64,000 nt of DNA from Stratiolaelaps scimitus (Eukaryota; Arthropoda; Arachnida; Mesostigmata; Laelapidae), in contig JABWDB010000001.1 of the NCBI GenBank assembly GCA_019614645.1, forward strand, positions 11,139,501 to 11,203,500. The letters run 5' to 3'. Below the pieces are notes generated by a model. The model was given only the letters and a program-made list of their open reading frames with translations. It was not told the origin of the DNA and searched no databases. The translations under genes and the position numbers were made by a program. Positions 45,101 through 57,166 of the stretch are shown here, piece after piece (position 1 is the stretch's first letter; each line of letters opens with the position of its first letter).

Positions 45101-46350
45101 GAAATGTAACACATTCGGTTCATAATATTTATCGGGCCGGCAATGGGCAAATCTAGGGAACGACTGCACTTATGCAAAAATATGGCCGAAATCTGAAGGG
45201 GACCAGCAGAAGTTCGTCTAACATGCTCTCAAAGGTACCTAATTCTGGTCGGGCCGTAACAGTAACAGAACAGCCTCTGAGAGGGTTTTGTTGGCAAGGT
45301 ATTTAGTATTGTATCAATTTTGCTTGCCTCGAAGTCCCACAGGAGGCATAATACTTATTTAGTGAGTTTTCAATTCTGGAGAAACAAACTTTTAGGGTGG
45401 AGCATGCTGGGGTCTTATACCTTCCAATTATGACATTAATTACCTCCCGTGGGGAGGGTCCGGCTTCAAGTTTGCTCTTAACATGTTTCGAATAATACCC
45501 TGATTTTAGAATGGTCTCTGGTTGATAACATCATTGCGGAGTCGAATATATGCAGTTCAACGATTAGTGGTAGGAGAGGTCATTTCTAGAATCACGCGCA
45601 CGGTTCTCGCAAAGCAAGTCGAGCCAGAAAATCAGGGGCAGCGAACGGCAAAGTTGGTACATTATAACGGATATCCTCCCGATATCCTTAGGGTACTCAA
45701 CTGCCGCATCAATATCTGACATGCGTAAGGTTCCAATCGACATGGTCTAAGGACTGATTAGTCCAAATTAAATTTTGGCTAACTAGTGATTCCGGTAGTG
45801 GAGCCGAAGACTTCATGGTGGGTCACCAGAAATGGCAAATAACGATCACTGTACGTGTAGTATAAACCCCATAGTGTATAATTAGCTATTGAGTAAGATT
45901 ATTCCGTGTACTATCGATGCAATTCGACTGTTGATTAGTAACTCGGGTATCTCCAAACAAAACGCAGAAGCCGAAATTCTTAATAAAACACGTATGCAAA
46001 TGAATTCCTTTTCAACTTGATATATTTAGTTGATCAGATTCCTCGAACTGAATGGGGATATTACATCGAGCCTTCAGAGAATCAAAGAGCGAAAATGCAC
46101 TATCTGGCCGATAACTTTGTTGATTATACAACGTAAATCAACACATTATTTGCACAGTGGTTTTAAATGTTCAAGTTTGAGAATGGACCAGTTGTTGCCA
46201 GTTTAAGTCCCGCCATGGGACGCGTACATGCACAATATATTTACATACCCTTTAGCAGGGGGGCTGTATGCCAAATGCAACAAATTGAGGTATTCATGAC
46301 ACAAGTGCTTACAAATTTAGAGAATAAAATCATATAAAGGGTTCCACCTT
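42198..46350. other. Intergenic, no gene recognised
   Basis: After dolichol kinase I find no domain-bearing frame. There is no canonical AATAAA in the first few hundred bases after the stop. A (TTCAAA)n-like tract at 44764-44786 resembles a LINE 3' tail read on the minus strand. The 140-codon plus frame at 44734-45156 is of unknown nature and has no recognised motif. Confidence 0.5.
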
Positions 46351-46559
46351 CACATAACGTCACCCATCATTTGTGTATTGTAATGTATTGTGGGCCAGGC
46401 AATCATACGGTTGACCAATTGTTTGTTGGCAATAAGCTTGGCTTGGGCGTTGGTACCGGCCCTAGTGCTCATATTTGTGAAGTTGAAAAATTTAGCAGCC
46501 CGGGGAGAGCATTTACATACAATTTTAAATGCGAAGAACGAAGATTGAATTAATATCTT

Positions 46560-47640
46560 CGCACTACACATCATTTACATTGATATTACAGCGGAAAGCC
46601 ACTCGTTTGACGAATCTCTTATGCATTTTGCTAATTATGTTTCCATCACCACATAGTCTAGTGTTCCACACCGGGGAATCATATAATACAGCCGGAAACA
46701 CATATTGTTTATAAAGCCGCATATACGGACTAGGTTCTTTAATTATGAAGGAACGCATTATCCAGTTAACTCTTCTGGAAGGACTCCTACAATTTCAAGT
46801 ATGTGCGGTGTGTAGGTGAGGGTATTTGTGGCGATGACCCCCAGGTCTTTGAGTGATGCCTTGATGTCCAGCTGCTCGGAACCTAGTCTATATGTGTTTC
46901 TAGAGTTGTTCTGGCCAAAGTGCAGGACAGCACACTGGCTTAGCGACAGCTTCAGGTCAAGTCTATTACATCATTCTAGGAACCTGTCGAGTGTATCCTG
47001 CAGTCTAATCGAATTCTGTACATCGCCAAAAGGCTGTGTACCTCTTAATGTCGTCGGCGTAAATTCTAATATTGACTGCATTAGGTATTATATGTTTTAA
47101 GGAGTCTGTGTTCATAATCTGCATTGGGGGCCCAAGACTAGTTTCCTGTGGGCACCCGGAGGTTACATTGGCAGACGAAGAGAGAGCCGTATTCACTTTG
47201 ACCCTGAAGTTTCTATTTGTCAGTGAAACTCTCGGACCCAGTTAACCAATCTAGGACCCAGTCCATATTGGGGTAAGATCTTAAGAAGCTTCGAGTGTGT
47301 TGTCGTTTCAAACGCAGACCTGAAATCGAACAGGATTCCTTCATTCACCCATAAGTGATCAGTCGTTTTGAGCTTCAAGGAGCTGAACAACTATAGAGTA
47401 GCCAGGTTTATACGCAAATTGCTCCCTAGAGATTAGCCTTTGCGAATTTCCATTCTTGTAAATTTCGTCAGCGATAACCTTCTCAAACAGCTTGCATGGC
47501 ACCGATTTGAGCGAGACCGCTTTTTTGTTATTAGGGTCACTTTTGTCACCTCGTTTATGGACCCGACAGACAATCGCACAGCGAAAGAGGTCGGAGATAG
47601 TTCCGTTTTCTTTTTCCGTTTTCCGATTTGACTTTCATTC
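46560..47640 (-). mobile_element. Decayed non-LTR retrotransposon (CR1/jockey-like), antisense
   Basis: Minus-strand fragments in order: FDFRSAFETTTH (about 47330-47290), SGCPQETSLGP (about 47165-47130), the active-site block IYADDIKRY (about 47070-47040), VLHFGQNNSR (about 46930-46895), KDLGVIATN (about 46860-46830) and the thumb-end block YVFPAVLYDSPVW (about 46705-46665). These follow the order of LINE reverse transcriptases. The YADD box is intact but the frame is broken repeatedly, so the element is inactive. It covers different parts of the RT than the relic at 15.6-16.8 kb, so the two cannot be fully compared. Confidence 0.85.
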
Positions 47641-47649
47641 GCCGTTATA

Positions 47650-50600
47650 TGTATTTATGTATGACACCTGGGGCGAGAGATCCCACAACGGCATGCTCCT
47701 CCAGAATTCGCTTCTTGTGAAGCACACTTTTCAGCAATATGTGTGAAATAAAAAAACAACCGTATAGGCTCCACATATATAGATATATATACGCTCGATT
47801 CCTAGCTGTCAAAAATTACCGGCAGGAGAAAATAGAATACTTCGAGTGGTGAATGACTTTGAAGAGCTGAAAACCACATGCTGTGTTGCACCATCCGTGG
47901 TTACACGACACTTGAGCATCATGTCTACCTCTATTAGGCACACTCAAATTATCATTTCAACGGCCAAGAAGCTGTCAAAACAGGTAGATAACAACTGTCA
48001 GGAAATGGCGAAGACGTTTTGGGGAGATTTTTGACAACACGGTGTTACTGTGCGATATATATGTATAACCCCTGCTTTATTCTCAGCGGCAATGACCCTT
48101 AGATCACTTCTGCTCATTCACTCCTATTGTCGACACGCTCTGCCACGTTCACTACTGTACGTCACTCTCTACGCACGTCCATTCACCACGTCTGCCCACT
48201 CATCCACACATGCACCCACATGTATACAGCACCTGCACGCGGCCTCCCTGCGGCCTTCCTCCCTCACACAACTTATAGTTAACGTCTGCAAAAGGATATA
48301 TAAAATAGGCTAGCGTGCTTGCGCAGACCTTTGGTAATACTTAACATAGAGATGGGGTCGTGAGCCAGTTCCTTCGGTTCAAATATTCCAAAAAAAGGAT
48401 TTTCGAAGGTGAGCTTGTTAAGGCTCTATCTGCTCGACAAGGGCTAACTCATGAGTTGGCTCTTGCAGTCAAGCCAACTGCACGAATCTCTGAAGTTTTG
48501 CCGGCAAAGTTGACGAAAACGGTTTACGTCTATCCACTGAGTTGAGCTGCGTTCAAAGTCAGGGCTGCCACGGTAGGATTATTAAGATCAAGAATCTGAT
48601 CCTCTGTTCGGTCCTACGTGCAACTTTGTTTTTCAAGATAAACCGACCCTTTTTAACCTGTCTTGTAGCTTCTTATTCTGATCTGGCATAAATTTGATTC
48701 GCAAATCCCTGTGGTGCCTCAGTGTCAACTAGGGAGATACAGAGCGGTGAGGTAGAGCAAAAGTAGCCTTACAGCACGGTGGTACGCTACCCTGACTGGT
48801 GTTTGCTGCAAGGCTAGACGTGGCGGCGCCCAGCTCTGTCATAGAAAGGACAGCTGAGTGTGGCCACAGAAAGAGTTAAGCAGGCTGAGACGTACGCTTA
48901 TCGCTGGGGAAAAATGGGCTTCCAGTTAGCAAATAATTAAGTTACTAATAAAACAGATACTTCTCCATTGAGTGTAGGCCGACTCGTTTCCAAGCTGTGA
49001 CCCCGATATTTATCTTGGGAGTGGTTTCCTATTCACGAAGTCGCGTCACCAAACAGAGACAGGTAGAGTCGCTTGCGCCTGAACTGACCCCGTTAAGTGA
49101 TCCTCCTCTCTTTTTCCTGCGCCTTTCTTCGCCTTCGACGCCTATCCACTCAGCGCTTTCCCGCTAAACTATCGGCAGTTTCGTGCAATAGCGTTAAAAG
49201 CTAACAGCTTCCTAGGGGCTGGTTGCCGTAGGGAGGGGGGGGGGCGTGTTCAAACGATTTGCATTCAGAAATGTCAGACGACACGAAATTCCACTTGCTA
49301 CTGGAAGCAACAACATACGACCGCTCCGCCCCCATAGGGCTTGGCCGGAACTCAGGATCTTGCTCTGAACGGAAGGTGCGGAGCAGGAACCTTTCGCTCG
49401 AAGGGAACGTAGCCACGAATAACATAGCGAGCCCAGCGAGCAGTCGCCCATCCGCCGGGTGCTCGTGCCGTGCTGGGTATGCTGCTGCCCTGTGGGGCCA
49501 CTTTATAGCAGCCGTTTTGTGCAAGGTCACGTATTCAAACATAAGCATCGGAGACGACGTATTCAAACTAAAAAAGATTGTTGGTTGGGAAGCCGTTGGG
49601 AGCAGACGAAGTCGTTTTTGAGACTTTCGGGTGGTATAACGGAGAAGCTCCTGTAGAGCTGAACTCAGCTAAACACGCGCGTCTACGACTGGCTTCGTCT
49701 GCCTGGTGCTATAACAGGTCTTGGAAAAGCACGACCGAATTCTATTTCGTGTAGGACGCTATTATCAAAAAGCAACCGGTCCTGCAATCCTAGGAGCTGC
49801 ACAACGACCGGTTGACCGCAAAGCGAATTACAAAACGCAAATGATTTTGCTTGAACTTACCTGCGATGACCGCGTTCGGCTGAAAACTGATTTTATAAAT
49901 TTCAGTGGTGATATTTCGGCGGCTGTTATATAACATGTTTTTGTCTGTACTTCGAACTGTAGCGGGGTCGAGTTCGATCAGGACACATACTAAGCTCGCT
50001 CTGTACGCTAGAGATCTAGAGTAGTGTAGCAAAAAGTTAGATTTAGATAAATTTCGGCTTTTTCCTCATTCAAACGTTCATGGTCTTTCAGTGTTCTTAT
50101 GTTTTCCAAGCAGAATCTTCTAATCTCCACATAGTGGTATTGCGCAGACTACTGCATGGTACATCTTGTCCTTAGAATTTCTATTTTGTATACCCATCAA
50201 TATAATCGTGAACACATGGAATGGAAACATCAGTTCGGGTGTATAACATCAGTCCAGCGGGAGGCCCCTGCGACCTCTGCAGGCTTCTTCGTACAGAGGT
50301 GGAATTACCTTCTTTGCTTCCCCAGGGAAAAAGTTTCTGCAGGAGAAATTCTCCCATTCCCCCCATCGCTCCGTTGTACCCGTCTTGGCGATCCCCGCGG
50401 TGCCTGCCTAACAGTAAAGCCGCCGTGCATATCCAGTCACCCCATGGACTCCTTACCGCTGTTGTCAGGTTGTCGCAGTGCTTCGAACACGGGCGAGTAA
50501 CACCATGTAATTCTGTCTCAGCTGTTTATACTCTCCTAATTTATGTCGCTTTACGAGCCTTCCCAGCTGCCGAGAATCAGGCAAACATAGCGTCGCACAC

Positions 50601-53600
50601 GATGGCGACACAGTGCCGGCGAACGGTGCAAGTGTGAAGTTCCACTGTGGTGTGGAGATCAGTTGTTTAGATTGAGGTATTCAAACACTTTGGCTTCGCG
50701 GATCGTTCATCTCATATTCGTTTCTTTCTTCTTGTTATGGTGTCCAAAGGAAAATAAGGCATAGGTATATAACGTGCTAGATTTTGGATTGATCTCGTAA
50801 GAAAATTCGAAAGTCATTGGTTGACTTTAAGATACTGACCATGCCTCATGTGATGGAGTTGTTTGTTTTACTATAGCGATCATATAGTATACGGCCACAC
50901 TGATGTGTATTGCAAATTGCTTTGGGATCATCGACCTATAATTTAATGGCAACAGGCTGTAATTGTTCGAAATTGACAATTGTAATTGTTCAAAATTCCG
51001 GGTCATATTTTGCATCAGTGGTAGACAATTAGATTGACTTCAACATATCCGGCAATGGTCTTCACTCGAAGTCGTCCTCGACATCGATTGCCGTGGTGAC
51101 CGGGATTCTTCATTCGTTCTAAAGAACACCAGTTTACTTTCACAAAGAAGAGAAAAGCAGGTTCAAAGACATGACCATTTTGAATATCCCTTTAGCCTGT
51201 TATCTATTAGAGAGCTCTTTAGAAGGCACTGAAAGCTTCGCCTAATAGAAATTCCTTCGACGTACTGTATGGTCCCCTTCATATATTAGTATTCGATATT
51301 TCACTCTAAAATTCGGGCGAATTTTACCTGATTCACTTACCTTGGAGTAAGCCCATTGTTCATTTCAACTCATTCACTAATGCTCGCCAAGTGGATCACG
51401 TCCGCTGCATAGAACTGTATAGAAACGCCGAGCACGCCAGTCGATCCTGCCACCGTACCACCGTGTTTCTTTTTCCGCGAGTGTCCGTAGAGGGCGGGAG
51501 AGAGAGAGAGAGAGAGTTGAATGCGCGAATTCCGCACTGGGGCAGTGTCATCTTACCCGATGATGGTCGATCCGTCTCCTGTAGGGGCCAGTAAGTCGGG
51601 AACAGGGTCCATCTAGCATCTAGTAAGTGTGCAATGTTGGGTGTATTCAGTGAAACAATGAATGTGGGATTGATACATGCACGTTTGGCTTATCTCTCTA
51701 TCGGCATAAAGTTGAGTGGACCCACATAAAGCCAGTAAATGATAGTTTATGCTATAGTAGTGCAATAATGTTTTAACTGAAGAGCGTAGTGAATACTTAC
51801 GATTGTGACATTCAACGTGTATGAACGTGTGTATATATATAGAGCGCCAGAATTCATTATACCGTCGACCCTGCACATTTTCTTCCCTAACAGCCTGTCA
51901 TCTCCCGCAGGTTTAGTTAACCATTATCATAATTTAGTAATAACCTACTGTCTACTCTGTTCCCATCTCCTATATATATATATATACATCAACCGGTTGG
52001 TTTGGTTAGTAGCGTACCTACGCAGAAATAAGTTCACTGATCGCAGTTTTTTCTCATTGCCATTATGCTTTATTGATTCTAATCTTTACAGTTTTGATTT
52101 TCTGATAAATGTCTGATTTTCATTTCGCAATACATGCTGTCTCCTATTCCTTCCATCGTCGTCGCACGATATCTTGTATTCATATCGAAAATTAGCAGCT
52201 TGTTACGGCATCTCGAATGCTGCAATTCCTGCCTTTGCATAATGTCTATCCATGCATTTATATGTCTACACCACAATTCGTGTATATTCTCCATCGATTG
52301 TTATAAATATATTAACCACGTCATCAGGAATATTATCATTATTATTACTATTATCATCATCTTGTCTCCTGCATCGCTTTAGGCCCAATGAAATGATCAT
52401 GAAAAATCCATCCGTCCAGTGTTTCCTAAGATTATTCCTGAGGTGCAATAATGGGACACTCTACCTTATTACAGTATACATAGGTTGCAATGCATATCGT
52501 CGTTTGAAGTTAACACCTATGTGGATTCCATCCTTGCTCGTTTTATAATTACTAGTGTCATCCAGCGATGTTGTAGAATAAATTATATCAAATGTACTAT
52601 TATCATTGTATTATAAAAGGTGTTATATATGTATTACTATTATTTTCTTATATATCTACTAATCTAGTGAACCCGAACGTTCCATTTCGTTCAAACGCTC
52701 CGTTATGCCAAGTTCGATGTCAGCCGTCCACCTGCTGCGGCCTAGTTGCCTGGCAGCTGTCAATTGGAAAGCTTCTTGCCGATAATAATTATGTATTGGA
52801 GAAGGCTGTGCTTACAATACAGAGAGGGCTGCGCAGGTGACCTCATCCATACAATAGCGTGATCCAATCTCTATATGACAGAAACGGTCGGGCTCGAATC
52901 GAAGTGTACAGATAATTGCTACAAGGTGTAGAGCCAGGGAAGGTGCGCATCAAATGTGGACTGATGCCTACCGTTTAATAGAACCAGAAACCACTGGAAC
53001 ACTCGAACAGATGGCTGACCCCATTGCGATCAGTAGCTTCAGTCTATTTTTCTTTGTGATACGAGCGGTTGGGTCTAGTGCCCTTCAAATGTGCATCTGA
53101 AACCAATGTCTATAGGTGACCACGATAGACTAATAATAGCAAATTGGAACAATACCGTGGTCGATCAGTGTAATATAGGAGAGCACTAAAAAGGTCCGAG
53201 TACGACACAACATATGTGAAACTTAGCCATGAGTGGAGGTTTTTTCTCGGTTAGGAAATGCAGCCACATATCTCGACCATCGGCCATTGGGATTCGTCGG
53301 CTATCAAGGCTATCACTTTTTTGCTTTATTTTATTTTTATACCCTTGGGAGGGTAATGGTTCCTAGACAGTGGTAAGTGCGTATGGTAGAACGGCACGGA
53401 TGGACCTTTTCCTCTGTAGGTGCATCAGTTATTTCTAGACCTCTCACGATCTTCCCGTATTCCTCTCATTGGCGTAGTCCAATCCTTACCCGCAGTGGCT
53501 CTACCGTGGCGGCCTGGAGTGGCCGCCGCTGGTCTTAACAAGAGCTCAGATAATCAAAGCTGGTCTCTTTCTCGTCATTGGACGTTTTTCCCGTCGGCTC

Positions 53601-54283
53601 GGTTTACCTTGTTCTAAGGAAGGCGAGCTCTGGGCGCGTTGCTGCTGCCGCCGGCTGCTCGGGCTCACTCCCCCTATAGCCAGGCTTAGTTCCTATATGT
53701 TGTGAAGAAGAAGAAGGCCCAACCGATGAGTCTTACGGCCATCGGTAAACGATATCGGAACGTCCGGCCGGTTGCCGAGACTCTGGGCCTCGCCTTGCAG
53801 CGCATCGCGCTCTCAAAAAGGAACGAATAAATGAATTTACAGGAGGAGTCGGCCTGTTTGTAAGTCCGCCTGCACGATCGGGTGTCGGTTTGGGCAGTCG
53901 AGTTTGACCGACAGACGGACGGACTCGATAGACACAGAAGTTGTTGCTCCATCGCATACTACTATTGTATTTATTCGTCATCGGCATCGTCGTTATTATC
54001 GTTCGAAAAAAGAAGAAGATCGTTCAAGAACCATGCGTTTTCTCTGCAGATACCAGTACACATATTCTCGTGTTAGTATCGATCTGATAACAGGCGAAAA
54101 CGAGCTCGTGACCTGGTTCTGTTGAGCAACAAGCGGTTCTCGAGGGAAGAATCACTCGGTGTTTGCCGAGGTAATCTTGAGTTGTCTGATTGCCTAGGAG
54201 AACCACTCTCAACATTTACTCCACCTTTCAACTGAAAAAATAAATTTATTAAGATATGACATCACATTCATCCCAGGACATAA
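47650..54283. other. Gene-poor intergenic stretch
   Basis: No recognised gene. Short open frames such as 48360-48545, 49259-49621 and 50221-50637 lack motifs and are overlapped by frames on the other strand. Small AT tracts lie near 51830 and 51970-51987, a GA run at 51500-51516, and an ATT-rich run near 52330-52360. Older repeat debris is likely but I cannot name it. Confidence 0.45.
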
Positions 54284-55715
54284 CTATTCACGAGCGTCCA
54301 ATCCACGACTACCTTCGTTTCTTTCAGGTCCACCACGTGTCCATTCCTCTCTTTGTCTCGCGAACTTCCTAGATCTATCTAGAACATGAATGACATTGCC
54401 GTACTGTGCGTGAGCTTCACACAGGACATCACTTCGGGAGTCGATCTGGCAAACGGTTAACGGTGAGACCTTTGACGCACTCCACATGGTGAACGCTTAC
54501 GGCCACTTTCAACATGCCTAATGCGTGATAAGCCCCAATATATATATATATATAATTGGAGATTCACCATATGTTTCTTTGAACCACATTTCGAGAAATT
54601 ACTAATTTCCATGGCAAGACTCGGAAAGAGAGCCTTACCCAGAGAATTAAGATATTTTCAAGAATCCGACAGCTTGTGCTAAGCCTAAATGGAAATAGAA
54701 ATAAATGCCAATATTTGTTTTGAGCTATCTCATAAATGAGTTAGGCATCGCCGTTGTGGAGAACAGCGGTCTGTAATTTCTATATGGTGTGAGAGATAAG
54801 ATATTTTAAAAGTACAGCATTGGCGTTCGGGAGGACCACTTGTGGGTCCATGTCTTATTGAACAAGTCGATGATAGCGAAGATTCAATTTCGAGGTGACG
54901 CTCTAAGTGATCTGTTAAAAGATGGATAAAAATAAATTGTTTGGCTGTTACAAATAAATGCGTTTTGGAGCAATCTACGATTCTGTTCACTCGAGAAAAA
55001 GACTGCCAAATTTTACCCACTTTTCGACACTATGGCCGATCATAAGGCTGATGTTTTTACAGAAATTGGTCATATCCAGGACACAATGGACCAAACAGGT
55101 GGCTGACTTGTTTTTCTGTGTTTGAATGTGCTCTTCTTGGCTGAGTCACTCCAAGCAGCCTCCTTATACTAACGAAACTGTTTCTACGCAAGTGATTTAG
55201 CCTAAATTTTTTTCTTTTCTTATATGAAGTACGCCGTAGGTTAGAGTGCTCAAAAAATTATCCCATGACTTTGATGTAGGCCTCCGTACTGAATCGTTGC
55301 CAAGTGATCATCGAAGCACTCGAAAACGCAGCCTCTGACCATTGCAATGCTTCATGTTCAAATTTGATCGAAATTGATTCACGGATTAAGATTCGACAAC
55401 ATCTCAAATATGGCCACCTTGGACCGTTTATTCACTCATACGTGAGGGGCTATTACATTTAGTCGTTCGGCGGTGTTTATATCGATAGTGTTCACGTTTG
55501 TGTTCTTATAAATAAATGCATCCATAACAAACATACACTGCGACTCAAATCCAAAAAGAACGAACATTATACGAGGCAGATCCAAACTTTAGAAAACTAA
55601 ATCAAAATTTTTCTAGTGTACCGGGCCTCTTCTTTCTTGACGTCTTGCTTAGATCGCAATCGTGAATACGAGCAACGTTGCCGGCAGCCCTTTCGAATAG
55701 AAGATATCGAATATT
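54284..55715 (-). repeat. Dispersed repeat, copy 2
   Basis: The reverse complement of this segment aligns in order with blocks of 34728-37975. The conserved stretches are 54340-54510, 54580-54650, 54730-54800, 54850-55240 and 55255-55330, plus 55675-55715. It is continuous here, so it probably shows the ancestral arrangement better than copy 1. The aligned part near 54380-54480 differs from copy 1 by mostly amino-acid-changing substitutions and nearby indels, which argues against a conserved protein. Confidence 0.75.
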
Positions 55716-56407
55716 TTTTTTTCGAAATGAGACATCTATACCCTGTGTTGTCGTGCATTTCTTGGTAAGAAGTCACAGTCTAGGTAATCACACGCATTCT
55801 ATTATATTGCTTAACATTCATACTCACTCAAACATCGAGGCATCTGATTGGGCGTAAAGATGCATCGTCGCTTTTGAGCCCTCTCTTCTCATATGCGCGC
55901 ACGATGAGTGTCGCCTTGAAACCGCCACTAGCACGTCCGTGTAATCGTGTATCATATATAATCATCATCATCGCTGGCATCTCTACTTATCGCCTCCTAT
56001 ATACCTCTGCCTTGATCTCTCTCTCTCTCTCTCTCTTTCTCGTTTCCATTGCACTGGCTGTCTACCTTCCGGTCTGTGCTCCAAAATTCAGCTGGAAAAC
56101 TGAGAAGACCTCAGTACAAGGGCTGACAGCCATTTTCGTAATCCATAGTGTGGGTAGCTTCAGTGGTAGCTTTGTCTTGTCCGGTCCGAGTCATATTTCC
56201 GGTTGGGTTCGCATGTTCGATAATTCTATTAGGTTAGGGGGTGATCGGGTTCATTATTCAGTCGTCGTATCGTTTGCCGGCATTCACTGCAATTGAAGTG
56301 ACGGTGGTGAAGGGGCCGCGATTCATTTCTCTGATCCGAGTTCGCTCGCGTCATTTTGCTCCGTAAAAAAACGCTAACGCTAACACTCCGTACAACACTA
56401 CCGCGTT

Positions 56408-56540
56408 TCAGTCGTTATCAAGTTTCTCTAATTGTCATCAAACAGCGATATCTATGAAGATGAGGGGGTTTCCGCAGCCGTTGCTGCTGAAAAACACGTT
56501 CTCTGATGTTCAACGACTAGCAGACTAAGAAAACAAAACG
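56408..56540 (+). other. Candidate 5' noncoding exon with strong splice donor
   Basis: AACG|GTAAGT gives an excellent donor at 56541. An arthropod-type initiator TCAGTC lies at 56408-56413, about 130 nt upstream. No ATG in the interval opens a long frame. This would fit a leader exon of a plus-strand gene whose coding part lies right of the window. No RNA evidence is available. Confidence 0.25.
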
Positions 56541-56944
56541 GTAAGTGGCACTTTTATATATCACTCATCTAGAAATGTGTTGTTCATTATCTTATCTAAT
56601 TAACGTTTTCAGATGTTAGTGTAATATTGTCGATGACCGTATGGTAGTGGTATTACAGATAGCAGCGATGGCGTATTGTTCGATTTAGTGCGTCAACTTC
56701 GATGGATTCTGCGATTAGTTAGCGTTTCGAATGTCATATACGTCAATTGACGCTCGTGCTACACCCAAGCGACGAAGGTGAACGCGCGCGCGGTTGATGG
56801 TAATTCCTAGGCGGAGGTACATTCACAGGCTGACGGCAAAGCGAAGGCCCTCAGTGTAGGGCAGGTCTCGGGGTTGAGTGGATCGAGCGCAATTAGTGTT
56901 TGCGGCGCAAATCGTTGAACGCAACGCGTTTTCACGCTGCAGCC

Positions 56945-57166
56945 TCCTAGCCGTTGACACGGCCGGCCTTCATCCCTGCAAAATCGCCGACGAAAACGAC
57001 AAGAAAAAAGCGCAGGAAATTTCACTCAAGCTGTACGCGGCCAACTGTCTACCACGGCTACGAGAGGAGTGCACCGTGCCCCTGGAATGAGATTACTCTG
57101 AAAAAGACTCAAGTGGGATGAACGAACGAACGAGACGGCACGACACACTTTGGGCAAAACGACGAG
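56945..57166 (+). other. Candidate exon ending at a strong donor
   Basis: An acceptor-like GCTGCAG ends near 56942, and the donor GACGAG|GTAAGC starts at 57167. A coding-looking frame with charged residues (ADENDKKKAQEISLKLY) runs from about 56943 to its stop at 57088-57090, inside the interval. It could therefore be a 3' coding exon or an untranslated leader. I do not recognise the peptide. Confidence 0.2.

Noticed and set aside
55874..56296. A 140-codon plus frame with a hydrophobic Ser/Leu stretch
   Set aside because: The hydrophobic part is encoded by a TC microsatellite; no signal for a real membrane protein remains once it is removed.
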